This document shows, piece after piece, positions 8,413 to 20,111 of a stretch of 64,000 bases of DNA (its first letter is position 1; each line of letters opens with the position of its first letter). A program made the position numbers and the translations under genes. The stretch is taken from positions 1-64,000 of the forward strand of contig CAWIJL010000007.1 in the NCBI GenBank assembly GCA_963836405.1, given 5' to 3'. Origin of the DNA: CAWIJJ01 sp963836405. GTDB taxonomy: Bacteria; Acidobacteriota; Terriglobia; Bryobacterales; Bryobacteraceae. The notes under the pieces were generated by a model, which saw only the letters and a list, made by a program, of their open reading frames with translations, was not told where the DNA came from and did no database searches.

Positions 8413-9339
8413 CTAGCTTACAGCCAATACCCGCTCCATCACGCCCGCCGAAACGTTGCGCCCGCAGATCACGATGGCTGCGCGCCGCCCCTCGTATCGC
8501 CGCTTCTCTTTGAGGAACGCCGCCACCGCCACTCCCGCCGCGCCCTCGATCACCCAGTGCTCCGACCGCAGCACCAGCCGCATCGCCGCCAGGATCTCCT
8601 CTTCGGAGACCATCACCGCCCGGTCGATCACCCGCCGGCAAACCTCCAGCGTCACCGATTCCGGTTCGAGGCCACCCGCCGTGCTCTCGGACAATGTCGG
8701 CAACTCGGGCACGTCCACAATCCGCCCCGCGCGCATGCATTCGTACATCACCGGCGAGTTCTCCGGCCAGCAGCCCACCACTTCCACCTGCGGCGCCGCG
8801 GCCTTCAAATACCCGCCGATCCCTCCGATCAACCCGCCTCCCCCCACCGCCACAAACACCGCGTCCAGCCCCGGAACCTGGCGCTCCAATTCCACCGCGA
8901 TGGTGCCCTGCCCGGCCATCACGTCCGCGTCGTTGTAGGGTGAAATGAAAGGCCGTCCCGACCGGGCGCCCTCCTCGCGCGCGGCCAGTTCCGCCGTCAG
9001 CGGATCCTCGCCCGCGCATCGTATCGTCGCCCCATAGCTTTCGATGCGGCGCGCCTTCTCGGGTGACACCTGGGAAGAAACGAAAACTTCCGCCGCGATT
9101 CCGCGCGCCTGCGCCGCCGCCGCAACCCCCAGCCCGTGATTGCCGTTCGACGCCGTGACCACGCTGCGCGCGCCATCGAGCAGCGCAATCTTATTGCACC
9201 CACCGCGGAACTTGAACGATCCGGTGTGCTGCAAATGCTCCAGCTTCAAAAATGCGCCGAGCGCCGGCGAATACTCCACCGGCGTCTCGCGCACCAGGCT
9301 CTCGATCCGCGCGTGGGCCGCGGCCACCGCCTCTCGCAT
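8413..9339 (-). CDS. Threonine/serine dehydratase, PLP-dependent fold type II
   Basis: 308 aa from ATG 9337-9339. The PLP Schiff-base lysine is K43 in TGSFKFRGG; the cofactor phosphate loop is GGGGLIGGIGG (about residue 170) and the substrate loop SNGNHGLGVA (about 65). The enzyme deaminates L-threonine or L-serine to 2-oxo acid and ammonia in the cytoplasm. There is no C-terminal ACT-like regulatory domain, so it resembles the catabolic, isoleucine-insensitive form or a racemase-like relative rather than biosynthetic IlvA. The exported protein gene follows within 5 nt. Confidence 0.9.
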   Translation of the reverse strand: MREAVAAAHARIESLVRETPVEYSPALGAFLKLEHLQHTGSFKFRGGCNKIALLDGARSVVTASNGNHGLGVAAAAQARGIAAEVFVSSQVSPEKARRIESYGATIRCAGEDPLTAELAAREEGARSGRPFISPYNDADVMAGQGTIAVELERQVPGLDAVFVAVGGGGLIGGIGGYLKAAAPQVEVVGCWPENSPVMYECMRAGRIVDVPELPTLSESTAGGLEPESVTLEVCRRVIDRAVMVSEEEILAAMRLVLRSEHWVIEGAAGVAVAAFLKEKRRYEGRRAAIVICGRNVSAGVMERVLAVS

Positions 9340-9363
9340 TCCTCCATTGTCAAACAGCGGTTG

Positions 9364-12300
9364 TCAGAATACGATCTTGCCCCACAGCACCACGCTCCGG
9401 CCTCCGCCGATGGTGGTGTTCCTGTTCAAGAAGTCTCCGCTCAGCACGTCCCCGAAAGTCGGGCTCGAGACCAGCCCGTAGTTCGGATGGTTGAAGGCGT
9501 TGAAGAAATCCGCCCGGATTTGAAAATACTGGTTCTCCCGGAACAGCGCAAAATTCTTCATCGCGCTCAGGTTCCAATACTGCTGTCCCGGCAGGTAGTA
9601 GGTGTTGCGGCCCACGTTGCCGTGCACGCCGCTGCCCTGCGGGTAGACCAGGTAACGGAACTGGTCGAACGAAGTGCCGGGCGCGCCGGTGTTGAAGTCG
9701 ATCAGACCGTCCGTCGGATCCAGATACCCCACGCCCGAGATGCAGGTCGCATCGTTCACGCAGGCCGGCGAGTAATTGAGGGCGGCATTCGGGTTCAGCA
9801 GCGTCGGCCGGTCGTTGAACGCTTCACCGTCTCCGTTCTGGTCCCAGCCGCCCAGGTAAATCGTCTGCGGCGCGCCGGTCTGGAAGCTGATGTTGCCGCT
9901 CGTTTGCCATCCGCCCAGCACCGTAGTGAGCAGTCCGCGATTGCGGAACAGCGGCAACTGGTAAACGTAGGCAATCGAAACCCGGTGCCGCCGGTCGAAT
10001 GCCGACGGGCCGCGGTCGCTGCGCGGATCGAACACGTTCTCCCAACGGCTGGCCGCGCCGGACGTGGAGAATACCTCGGACTGGTTGTCGATCGCCTTGG
10101 ACCACGTCCAACTCGCCCGCAGCGAAAGATTCCGCGAGTTGCGCGTCAGCGAAGTCTGCAGCCCGTGATAATTCGAGTCCCCGCGATTGTCGCGCAACAC
10201 CACCGATCCGCGCGATGGATAAATGCGCCTTCCGTTCGGCGTCGACCCGCCCCACGTGTTGGGGTCTTTCGGGTTCACCTGCGTGTTGACGAAAAGGTGC
10301 TGTCCGCGCGTGCCCACATACGCCGCTTCCGCCACCATCCTTCCCGGCAGTTCGCGCTGAACGTTGAAGTTCCACTGCTGAATCATCGGATTGAAAAGCG
10401 AGGTAGTCTCCGACGTGATCGAGTTCAGCGGATTCGCCGCCGCGGAAATGGTGTTGATGAAATCGGTTGCGTTCGGCTGCCCGCGCTTCGAGGGATCGTC
10501 GCCCCCCGTCTGCTGGAATCCGAGCGTGTTGGGCGAGGAGGCCGCCGAGTTGTCGGCGATGTTGGTGAAGAACTGGTCGTAGAAAATCCCGTATCCCGCG
10601 CGGATCACGGTTTTCGCGTTGCCGAAGATTCCCGCTCCGAATCCCGGCGTGTAAGCGAAGCTGATGCGCGGCCCAAAGTTGTTGCGGTCCGGCTTGACTT
10701 CGCGGCGCACCAGCAGTTGGTCCGTAGCCAGCCGGCCAGGGTCGATCGCGGGATATTGCAGAATGTTGAACATGTCGGGCGGCTGGTATTCGTAGCGCAC
10801 CCCGAAATCCACGGTCAGGTTTGGCCTCGCCTTCCAACTGTCCTGCACGTAATAGGCCTGCGAAGCCGTGGGCACCGACACGCGCGGGTTCCCGAACTGC
10901 CGGCTCACCGAGCCCGATCCGCCCGTGAAGTTGTCGATATAGTTGGCGAGATCGGTGCACGTGGTGAGTCCGATCGCCGAGCAGTCGCCACCGGCCGAAA
11001 AATTGATGATCCCGTTCGCGTTGAACGGAATCTGGTCGCGCACCAGCAGCACCGTGATGTCCGCGCCCAACCGGATCGCGTGGCTCCCCGCCATCATCGA
11101 TACCGCGTCCTGGAGTTGGAAAGTGCGGTGGCCGCGTCCCTGCGGGAAAGTGCCCTGCGAATAGCCGCCCCAGAATGTGCTGCCCAGCGACGAACTCACT
11201 GAGAACGTGGGCTGGTCGGCCAGCGGATTCGACAGCGTCGCGGCCAGCGGCACGAAACCGAAATCGATCTGTTGACCGGAGAACCGGAACTCGTTCAGAG
11301 CCCGCGGACCGAAGGTGTGCAGCCACATCGTGCCGAAAATCCGCGAGGGCCCGCTCTGCTGCGTGTCCGCATACGGCAGCGCCGCCGAATTCGCATAAAG
11401 ATCCGGGGAAAAGCTGCTGTAGCTATCCGTATACCGCGCATAAAAAGTGTCGTTCATCCCCGCCACGTAATCGGCCCGGACCGTCCAATCCCGGGACTTC
11501 GATTTCGTCGCGTCGAACCGCTGAAACGCGCCCACCTCGATCAGGCAGGGCGATCCGCACCCCGCCCGGTTGCCGATGTTGACTGGAGCGAATCCCTGCG
11601 GCACGCCGCGAAGGCTCCCCAGCGAATCGAGCAGCACCTGCACGTTCTGGTTGCTTCCCAGCGATTGCAGCGCGGCGATGCCGGCATCGGTCGGCAGCCG
11701 CAGTTGCGAAGCGTAGGTGCTGGCGCCGAAATTCCGGTTCCACTGCGACGTGCCGAACAGAAACAGTTTGTTCCTGACCAGCGGACCGCCGGCCCGGAAG
11801 CCATAGGTGTGGTTTACATAGTGCGGCACCGAAGTTAGTCCGCTCTGTTGTTGCTCCGCCGACACCGCATCCAGCCACGCGCCTCCGAACGAATACCAGC
11901 CCGCTCCGTGATACTCGTTCGTGCCGCTGCGGAAAGTCAGGTTCGAAACCGAAGCGCCGCCCCTTCCGTATTCGGCTGCGTACGCGTTGGTCAGCACGGT
12001 AACTTCCTGCACGGCCTCCTGGTTTGTCGGCTGGTAAGCCTGTCCGCCAATGCCGTTATCGTTGTTATCGAAACCGTCGATCAGAAAGTTATTCGAACGC
12101 GGCCGCAGTCCATTTACCGAAAACGACGCGCCATTGGTAAAATCGTCACGGCTTTCCACCGTCACCACACCCGGCAGAGTCGGAGCCAGCGCAAACGGAT
12201 TGCCCGAGGGGATCGGCAGGTCGCGGATCTGCTCGGTAGGCACCGTGCCGGAGATCGCGCCCGTGTCCGTCTGGACCTGTTCCGGCGCTTCCGACACCAC

Positions 12301-12636
12301 CACAGTCTGTGTCGAAGTTGGCAGCTTCAGCGTCACGTTCAGCGAACTTACAGTGGACGTCTGCACTTGAAGGTTGTTTACCTTGGCTTGCGCGAAACCC
12401 GGTGCGTCCACCGTGACGTTATAAGGCCCCGGACTCAGCGACTCGATCCGGTACTCGCCCAAACCGCCGGATGTTACGGTTCGGGTTTCTCCTCCCCCCG
12501 CCGCCGTCGCCGTCACTTTCGCCGACGGAACTACGTTGCCGGACGGATCGGTGACCACTCCGGCAATGGTGCCGCGCGTAGTTTGGCCGTAAAGGGCGGC
12601 CGCTAACAACACAAACAAAAACGCAGTACGCTGCAT
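9364..12636 (-). CDS. TonB-dependent receptor with carboxypeptidase-regulatory domain (Oar-like)
   Basis: 1090 aa from ATG 12634-12636; an upstream in-frame TTG would add four residues. The signal peptide is MQRTAFLFVLLAAALYGQ. Residues about 20-105 form a CarboxypepD_reg-like domain (GTIAGVVTDPSGNVVPSAKV), then a plug-like region with SVNGLRPRSNNFLIDGFDNN, then a long outer-membrane barrel ending in the aromatic residue Phe (SVVLWGKIVF). Acidobacteria carry many such proteins, thought to take up large glycans or peptides across the outer membrane. It is divergent from the secreted kumamolisin, suggesting import of the protease products; that link is inferred from position only. No partner TonB gene is in the window. 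Confidence 0.9.
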   Translation of the reverse strand: MQRTAFLFVLLAAALYGQTTRGTIAGVVTDPSGNVVPSAKVTATAAGGGETRTVTSGGLGEYRIESLSPGPYNVTVDAPGFAQAKVNNLQVQTSTVSSLNVTLKLPTSTQTVVVSEAPEQVQTDTGAISGTVPTEQIRDLPIPSGNPFALAPTLPGVVTVESRDDFTNGASFSVNGLRPRSNNFLIDGFDNNDNGIGGQAYQPTNQEAVQEVTVLTNAYAAEYGRGGASVSNLTFRSGTNEYHGAGWYSFGGAWLDAVSAEQQQSGLTSVPHYVNHTYGFRAGGPLVRNKLFLFGTSQWNRNFGASTYASQLRLPTDAGIAALQSLGSNQNVQVLLDSLGSLRGVPQGFAPVNIGNRAGCGSPCLIEVGAFQRFDATKSKSRDWTVRADYVAGMNDTFYARYTDSYSSFSPDLYANSAALPYADTQQSGPSRIFGTMWLHTFGPRALNEFRFSGQQIDFGFVPLAATLSNPLADQPTFSVSSSLGSTFWGGYSQGTFPQGRGHRTFQLQDAVSMMAGSHAIRLGADITVLLVRDQIPFNANGIINFSAGGDCSAIGLTTCTDLANYIDNFTGGSGSVSRQFGNPRVSVPTASQAYYVQDSWKARPNLTVDFGVRYEYQPPDMFNILQYPAIDPGRLATDQLLVRREVKPDRNNFGPRISFAYTPGFGAGIFGNAKTVIRAGYGIFYDQFFTNIADNSAASSPNTLGFQQTGGDDPSKRGQPNATDFINTISAAANPLNSITSETTSLFNPMIQQWNFNVQRELPGRMVAEAAYVGTRGQHLFVNTQVNPKDPNTWGGSTPNGRRIYPSRGSVVLRDNRGDSNYHGLQTSLTRNSRNLSLRASWTWSKAIDNQSEVFSTSGAASRWENVFDPRSDRGPSAFDRRHRVSIAYVYQLPLFRNRGLLTTVLGGWQTSGNISFQTGAPQTIYLGGWDQNGDGEAFNDRPTLLNPNAALNYSPACVNDATCISGVGYLDPTDGLIDFNTGAPGTSFDQFRYLVYPQGSGVHGNVGRNTYYLPGQQYWNLSAMKNFALFRENQYFQIRADFFNAFNHPNYGLVSSPTFGDVLSGDFLNRNTTIGGGRSVVLWGKIVF

Positions 12637-12701
12637 ATTAGCCCCCAAGCTCCTATCAGCAACGTTAACAACGGCAGCCCTCGGAGGTGGGTTTCAAACC
12701 G

Positions 12702-12742
12702 CACAAGGTAAACTGCACTTGTGTGCTAAGGTGCATTCACCT
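12702..12742. promoter_or_regulatory. Two dyads in the TonB receptor / kumamolisin divergent spacer
   Basis: CACAAG (12702-12707) and CTTGTG (12718-12723) form one inverted repeat with a 10-nt centre; AGGTG-CATT-CACCT (12729-12742) forms a second. They lie between the two divergent starts (12636 and 12778) and could bind a regulator shared by both genes. No riboswitch-like structure was recognised in this spacer. Confidence 0.35.
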
Positions 12743-12777
12743 AAAATGCGGTAACCTTGAGGCTCCAGGGCCTTCGT

Positions 12778-15700
12778 ATGAAAAACTCCCAATACCTCCT
12801 GATTGCGGGATTAGCGTGTCTGTTTCCGTGCCTCTCACCGGCTGCCGCCGGCGATCGCATCCGCATGCCTCTCGACTCCTCGCGCCTGACCCGCCTGGCG
12901 GGACAGCGTGCGCCCGGAGGCGAACCGGCGCGCGGACCGCGGACCGCTCCCGGCCTCCACCGGCTTAAGCGATCTGGCCCTCCTCATCAAGCCCGGTCCC
13001 GGGCTCGACCGCCTGTTAGCCGAACAGCGCGACCCCTTGTCGCCGAACTTCCGCCGCTGGCTCTCGCCCGAAGAGTTCGGTGCCCGCTTCGGTCTCAGCG
13101 ACAACGATTGGAATCAAGTTGCGGCCTGGATGCGGTCGCAGGGCCTTACCGTCGAACCGCCCTCCCGCGGCCGGAACTGGCTCCGATTCAGCGGGACCGC
13201 CGGACGCGTGGGCCGCGCCTTTCGCACCGAAATCCGCCGCTATGAAGCCGATGGAAAACTGCACTTCGCCAACGCGGACGCCCCTTCTCTTCCCGAAGCC
13301 CTCGCCGGAATCGTGGAGGCTGTCCACGGCCTCGACGATTTCGCACCTAAGCCCACCCTGGTCCGGCCCCAGTTGAACTCCGGAAGCGCTCACTTTCTCT
13401 CGCCCGAGGATTTCGCCACCATTTACAACCTGAAGCCGCTGTTCGATGCGGGCTTCGACGGCACCGGCCAGTCTGTCGTCGTCATCGGTCAAACCAGCAT
13501 CGACCTCGCCGACATTCGTGCCTTCCGCACCCGCTTCGGCCTTCCCGCCGCCGATCCGCAACTCGTGCTCTACGGAACCAACCCCGGCCGCAGCGAGAAC
13601 GACCTGGACGAAGCGGCGCTCGATATCGAGTGGGCAGGCGCCACCGCGCCCGGCGCGAAAATCGTCTACGCTTACGCGCGCAGCGTCACCACCGCGCTCC
13701 TTAACGCCATCGACCAGAATCTCGGACCCGTTATCACCTTCAGCTACGGAGGTTGCGAGCAGGCCTTCCCGCTGCTGTGGCGATACGTGGTGCAGCAGGC
13801 CAACGCGCAGGGCATCACCATGCTGGTTTCATCCGGCGATGGAGGCGCGGCCAGTTGCGATTTCACGGCCGACACCCCGCAGGCATCCAAAGGCGCCACC
13901 GTCACCTGGCCCGCCGGAATTCCCGAGATCACGGCGGTTGGCGGCACGCAGTTCAACGATGCCTCCGGCACCTTCTGGGCCTCGTCCAACAGCGCTCGCG
14001 GCGGCTCGGCTCTCTCCTATATTCCCGAGATCGCCTGGAACGATTCCCTCGCCCGCAACGACCTCTCCGCCACCGCCGGAGGCGCCAGCGCCTGGTACCC
14101 CAAACCCGCCTGGCAATTCGGCCCCGGCGTGCCCGACGACAATGCGCGCGACGTGCCCGACATCTCCTTTTCGTCGGCCGTGCAGCACGTGGCCTACACC
14201 GTTATCTCTCAAGGCCGCAACATTGCGGTGGGCGGCACCTCCGCGGCCAGCCCCGCCTTCGCTGGAGCAGTGGCGGTGCTGAACCATTACCTCACTGCCA
14301 ACGGCGCCATCTCCACGCCCGGTCTCGGCAATATCAATCCCATGCTGTACCGCTTGGCGCAGGCCGCACCCGACGCCTTTCATGACGTCACCAGCGGCGA
14401 TAACAAGGTTCCCTGCGCGCAGGGGACGCCGCGATGCGTCAATGGGCTCGTCGGTTTCGACGCCGGTCCCGGCTACGACCTCGCCACCGGCCTCGGCTCG
14501 GCCGACCTGCACAAGCTCATCAGTTCCTGGAATACCGCCACCTCCACCGGCGTCGCCGTGACCGCATCCGCCGGCAGCCCGGCGCTCGACGACACCATCC
14601 AGCTCACCGCCACCGTCAAGCCGGCCGGTACCGGCGTTCCCACCGGCACCGTCACCTTCTCCACCGGCTTCGGCCTGATCGGCAATGCCACCCTCGAGCC
14701 CGCAACCGGCGCCGCTACCGCCACGGTTTCCGTCAAGGCGATCCAGATTGCAGGCGGCACGGGCCAAATCGTTGCCACTTACTCCGGCGATCGCGTTTTC
14801 GACAGCGCCTCCGGCTCCACTTCGGTCCATGTCGTGCTGCCGGCCAGCGGGTCAGCCGTGGTTCCGCTCATTACGCCAAATCCAGTTCACCAGATCGGAG
14901 CCAACTGGCCCTACTCCATTCAGCTCACCGAAAAGAACGGTGTCGCCACCCGCCTGACCGGCTTCACCGTTAACGGCGTCAGCAATCCGGTCTCGTTCTT
15001 CGGCACCGGCGCCATTGCCGCCAACGGGACTGTGGGCGCGTCACTAGCCGCCAGCCTCTCCACGTTCCCCGTCGATCGAACATTCGTTTTCACCGGTGAG
15101 GATGCAAACGGCACCGCCTGGATGCGCCAGATTACCGTGCCCTTCCTCGGACCCGCCGGCCCGCAGGTTTTCCCCGCCATCACCCTCGTCACCACCCCGT
15201 CGTCGGTGCAGCAGGATCCCCAGGCTGCCGCGGATTGCCAGTGGAGCCACGCTCTCACCGTTACCGAAACCGGCGGCTTCTCTGTGCTGCTCACCGGCCT
15301 CACCGCGGGCTCCGTGAACCTCACCAGCCGCCTGCAGCAGATTTTTGGAACCACCCGCCTCGCCCCCTATGGCAGCCTCAGTGGAACGGTCTGCTGGGAC
15401 ACGCCCGCCAGCTCCCGAACTTACGAGATCGCCGGGTCCCCCGAAACCGGCGCTTCCCTCACCGCTTCCGCCACCACTCAGTTCCGCGAGGCGGCTGTGG
15501 CGCCGGCATCCATGTCCGTCGATACCGCGTCCATTGCGATGCAGCCTGCCGCCTCCGCCGGTGCCGCTGCGGCCCTGAAGCTCGCGTTCGAAGGCGGCGC
15601 GCCGCAATGGAGCGCGCAAGTGCTGCCCGCCGGCCGCCTCACCGAGTGGCTCACCGTCACTCCCGTCTCGGGCGCCGGTCCTGCCGAACTCCAGGTGCGC

Positions 15701-16471
15701 GCCGCCGTCGAGGGCCTCTCCCCGGGTGCCTACATGGCCACCATCGCCATCCAGGCAGCCGAGGCGCTCCCGCAACTCATCCGCGTCCCCGTGACGCTGG
15801 TCGTGGGTTCGGATCCCGCCACTGCCATCGGCGGAGTGAGCAACTCCTTTTCAGGGGTGGCCACATTCGCTCCCGGAATGCTGACCAGCGTCTATGGCAC
15901 GGGCCTCGCGCAGGGAACGCAACAGGCGGGACGCCTGCCCCTGCCGCTGCTCGTGCAGGGATCTTCCGCCACCGTCAACGGCGTCACCGCGCCCCTCTAC
16001 TACGTGTCCCCCGCGCAGATGAACATTCAAATCCCTTACGAGACCGCCGCCGGCCCGGCCGTCGTCGCCATTAATAATGGAGGAAAGGTGGCGGCCTTCC
16101 CGATCCGCGTCGACGTGAATGCTCCCGGCGTTTTCGCTCCCGCCAACATCCTCCCCGTGAGCGGCAAATCGGGCGACATCCTGGTCATCTACAGCACCGG
16201 CGAGGGCGACGTCACCCCCACGCTTCCCACCGGCGCCACGCCCGAGTCGGGGACGGCCGTCTCGCGCCTGCCCGTGCCCCGCCAGCCGGTGAACGTCACC
16301 GTGGCCGGAGTTTCCGCCCAGCTTGCCTTTGCCGGAGTTCCCATCGGCGTGGCCGGTGTCACCCAGATCAATTTCATCGTCCCGTCCGGCATACCCACCG
16401 GCCCGCAGCCGCTGGTCGTCACCGTCGGCGGAGTGCCGTCACAAACCGTCACCCTGAACGTGCTGCCCTGA
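12778..16471 (+). CDS. Pro-kumamolisin (S53 sedolisin) protease with Solibacter C-terminal domain; one +1 frameshift
   Basis: Read from ATG 12778 (signal peptide MKNSQYLLIAGLACLFPCLS) in one frame and from about 12908 onward in the next; removing one base near 12907 joins them into 1230 aa. The order is signal, inhibitory propeptide (RIRMPLDSSRLTRL to about residue 190), S53 catalytic domain, a Big_3/5-like Ig repeat (about 580-670), further beta domains, and a TIGR03437-type C-terminus (about 1030-1230). Catalytic residues are Glu278 and Asp282 in DEAALDIEW and Ser488 in GGTSAASP, with calcium-site FHDVTSGDN. It is an extracellular acid-type endopeptidase. A sequencing indel is the likeliest cause of the break, since both halves are otherwise family-like. 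Confidence 0.87.
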
Positions 16472-16518
16472 GCCGCACCGGTGCGCGCAGCCTCCGATCG
16501 TGGTACACAGGATCCGTC

Positions 16519-18478
16519 ATGCAATCAGCGGCGGCTCGCGACTTTTCCCAGCCCACGAAAAAGTGCGACATCGTGATGAAGGGCGGCATCACCAGCGGTG
16601 TCGTCTACCCCGGCGCCATCTGCGCCCTCGCCGAAACCTACCGCTTCATGAACATCGGCGGCACCTCGGCGGGCGCCATCGCCGCAGCCGCTGCTGCCGC
16701 CGCCGAATACCGGCGCGCCAACGGCAGCGCTGAAGGCTTCGAGCTCCTCGCCGACCTCCCCCGCTTTCTCTGCGGCCACTCCGGAAGGCGGCAGCCATAC
16801 CAATCTCTACTCGCTGTTCCAGCCGGACCCCGCCATGCGGATGTTGTTCGAAGCCGCGGTGAGCTTTACCCGGCGCGGCGCCGCACGATACACCGCGCTC
16901 GCGTCGGCCCTTCTGCGGGGCGCCCCGCTGCTCTGGATCCTGTCCCTCGCGGCCGCCCTGCTGTTCTTCCTCCTGCCGCAATTCGCGGGTCTCCGCCGTA
17001 CCTTCTTCGGCGTCTCGTCCTTCTTCCTGTGGCTGAGCGTTCTGTCTCTGGCAGGCCTGGTCGCCGTGATTGCGAGGAAACTCGCCCGGCTCCCGCAAGT
17101 CGGTTTCGGACTCTGCTCCGGAATGCCGCACTCCGCCAACGGCCATCCCGCGCTGACCCAGTGGTTCCACGGCTTCCTTTCCCAACTCTCCGGAAAACCT
17201 CCGGAACAGCCGCTGACATTCGGCGATCTCCAGGAAAAGGAGATCCAGCTCCGCATGATCTCCACCTGCCTCACCCACCGCCGCCCCTATGGGCTGCCCA
17301 TCGACGCGAAGAATTTCTATTTCCGCGAAAACGAGTTCCGGGAATATTTTCCCGCGGCCGTCGTGGACTGGATGGTGAGCCATCCGGCCCCGGAAGCGCA
17401 CCCGCGCGACGCCAATGAGGTCGCGACGGCCGGGTACTGCCGCCTTCCGCAGCCCAGCGACATGCCCGTGCTGGTGGCGGCCCGTATGAGCCTCAGCTTT
17501 CCCCTCCTGTTTCGAGCCGTTCCCCTCTACTCGATCGATTACACTCTCCGCCGCAAGAAAGAAGACGAACCGCCTGCGCCGTCCGTGCCCGGCGGAGCCC
17601 TCAACTACGGCGAACCCCGCAAGCCCGAGTGCTGCTGGTTCCTCGACGGCGGTATTTGCAGCAATTTCCCCGTCTACATGTTCGACGCGCCCCTGCCCCG
17701 CTGGCCCACCTTCGGCATCGACCTCCAGGCGGCGCGCAGGGACCGGCCGGATAGCGCCGTGTGGATGCCCGAACGCAACGAAGAAGGACTCGGAGAGCTC
17801 TGGGACCGCATTCCGGCTCAACCTTCCCTCACCTCTATCGGCCAATACGTCGCCGGCATAATCGACGCCGCGAGGAATTGGACCGAGAACCGCCAGATGA
17901 CCGTCCCCGGCTACCGCGACCGCATCGTGCACATCCGCCTGGACGAATCGAAGGAGGGCGGGCTCAGCCTGGATATGCCGCCCGAACTCGTCCAGTCGGT
18001 AAGTGACCGCGGGCGCGCCGCCGGCGAACTTCTCCTGGAGCATTTCGCCGATCCCGCTCCCGGCATCACCCTGACCTGGGACAATCACCGCTGGATCCGC
18101 CTGCGATCCTTCCTCGGCCGCCTCGAAGAAACGCTCATGGAATTCCAGCACGGCTTCCTCTATCAGGAACCCGGCGACCGCGGTTATTCCCAACTGCTCG
18201 ACCGCGGCAGGGCCGATCCGCCCGACAGCTATCGCCTCACCGGCCGGCAGCGGACCTTTCTCGAAGAGTGGGTGGCGCGGCTTCTCGAAATCGCGGGACA
18301 GTCGCTGGCCGCTCCCGAAGACGAGCGGGCGACCCAGGGCGAACCGCGTCCCACACCTGTTATGCGGCTGATGCCCCGAACCGTGCCCAAAGCCGGCGTG
18401 GACGATCGCGGCACGCCCATGATCGAACCGCAGAATGAAGGAGCGCGCGCCGTCGGCGATGTGGTCGCGGGCGACTGA
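16519..18478 (+). CDS. Patatin-like phospholipase with central membrane segments; one +1 frameshift
   Basis: Starts at ATG 16519. One extra base in the 16764-16771 region moves the frame; corrected length is 652 aa. The oxyanion region GGITSGVVYPGAI, the nucleophile GGTSAGAIAAA (GxSxG) and the distant catalytic Asp in DGGICSNFPVYMFDA make a complete Ser-Asp dyad. Two hydrophobic segments (WILSLAAALLFFLLPQF and LWLSVLSLAGLVAVIA) sit between them, so the enzyme is probably an inner-membrane lipid acyl hydrolase. The C-terminal 120 residues are hydrophilic and unassigned. It ends 11 bp from the convergent phosphodiesterase-like gene. Confidence 0.83.
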
Positions 18479-18488
18479 GACGGCCCTT

Positions 18489-20076
18489 CTATGGATGGCC
18501 CGTGGCGGCAGTTGCAGCCGCCGGGCGTGCCTGCCGGGGCGCCGCCGGGGCGAACATCTCCGTCAGCACCCGCCCGAACGCCCCGGCCGGAGGTTCGATC
18601 TCCAGAATCGTGGCCAGCGTCGGCGCGATGTCGTTGACCGCGACGTTGTCGTAATAGGCGCCCGCCCGAATGCCTGGGCCCATGAAGATCACCGGCACGT
18701 GAGTATCGTATCCGAACGGCGTTCCGTGAGTTGCCACGCTGCTGCCCAGCATCCAGAACGGCTCCGGCATGAACAGCAGGTCCGCGCCGCGCTTCACGTT
18801 GAATCCGTTCATCACCAACCGGCTCACGTCGTCGCGCGGCACCGCTCCCGAGAGCAGTTGCTCGCGCGTGTACACGCGGAAAATGTGCTCCAGGCCCAGC
18901 GCCGCTTTCGCCGCCTCCCGCTCGCACTTCCGCCAGATCCAGGTTGCGTGCCCGCACCAGGTTCCGGTTCAGGTAGAGCGCCAGGTCCAGGCTGGCCGCC
19001 ACCCAGTTGCCGCGCCCGTACTTGTTGTCGAGCGCCCCCTGGACCGCGATCGCGACCGTGCTCCCCGGCATACGCCCGCCCGGCATGCGATTTGCCGCCG
19101 ACTCCTCGGCCGACGGGGCAACCCCGTGGTCGCCGGTCAGCACCACCAGCACATTGCTCAGCCCGACCTGCTTGTCCACCGCCCGGAAAAGCTGCTCCAG
19201 CAACTGGTCCGTCCGCAGCGTCACCGCGTGTTCCTCCGGCGAATAGGTGCCGAAATCGTGCCCCACCTTGTCGTTCGAGGAAAAGCTGACGGCCAGAAGG
19301 TCCGTCACGTCCCGCTTGCCCAGTTGGGCGGCATCGAGCGCCTTCTCCGCCAGCATCTCTACCAGGTCGTTGCCGAACGGGCTGCTTTCGATCGGGCTCG
19401 ACGAGGTGGTCCCGTACAGTTCTTTCAACCCTTCCGGAAGCTTGTGGTTGAGCCAGGTGACGCCGCGGAACTTGTCGCCCGGCCGCGTGGCGTTGAACTC
19501 CTTCACCCACCCGGGCAGCTCTTGGAAGTAATACGTGCTGCTCACGAAATTCCCGCTGGTCACGTCGAACCAGTAAGCGCCGTCCGCCATGTGCCCCACC
19601 GGCAGAATCGCCGCGCGGTCTTTGAGCGAGATGCCAATTACCCGCGACCTGCGGCCGTTCGACATCTTCAGTTCGTCCCCGATCGTGCTCACCAGCATCC
19701 GCCGCGGCGATGCCCCCGGCGCGTCCGATCCACCCAGCAGGCGCGTGTGCGCATCCTCCACGCTCGTGACTTTGCGATTCTCACCGTAGTCGAACCACTC
19801 GTTCCCTACAATCCCGCTCACGCTGGGTGTCGCGCCCGAAAGGAAGGTGCTGTGCCCGACCGCGGTCACAGTGGGAAAGTGGATGAACCGGGCGTTCGTG
19901 AAGACCGCGCCTTTGTTGAGCAGCCGGTCGAACCCGGCCTTGTACTCGCCTCTCAGACGGGTCAGGTAATCGTAGCGGAACTGGTCGATCACGATGGCCA
20001 GCACCAGCTTGGGTTTGGGCGGCGCGGCTCCAAGCGCGCAAACTACCGCCAGCAGACCGGTCAGAATTCGTCTCAT
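18489..20076 (-). CDS. Alkaline-phosphatase-superfamily phosphodiesterase (PafA/NPP-like), exported; one +1 frameshift
   Basis: Starts at ATG 20074-20076 with signal peptide MRRILTGLLAVVCALGAA; an extra base at about 18924 splits the frame and the corrected protein is 528 aa. Metal- and phosphate-site motifs are LAIVIDQFRYDYL, a nucleophile region FPTVTAVGHSTFLSG, a mid-domain SNDKVGHDFGTYSPEEH and VLVVLTGDHGVAPSAEE. These define the type I phosphodiesterase/alkaline phosphatase fold; the enzyme would cleave phosphate mono- or diesters in the periplasm. The C-terminal part resumes at VYTREQLLSGAVPRDDV. A substrate cannot be chosen from sequence. Confidence 0.85.
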
Positions 20077-20111
20077 GGGAGCGGTGTTTTTCAGCCTATC
20101 ATGGCCAGTCT

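Noticed and set aside
9136..11202. 688-codon open frame antisense to the TonB receptor
   Set aside because: Shadow of the receptor in a GC-rich genome; no motifs.
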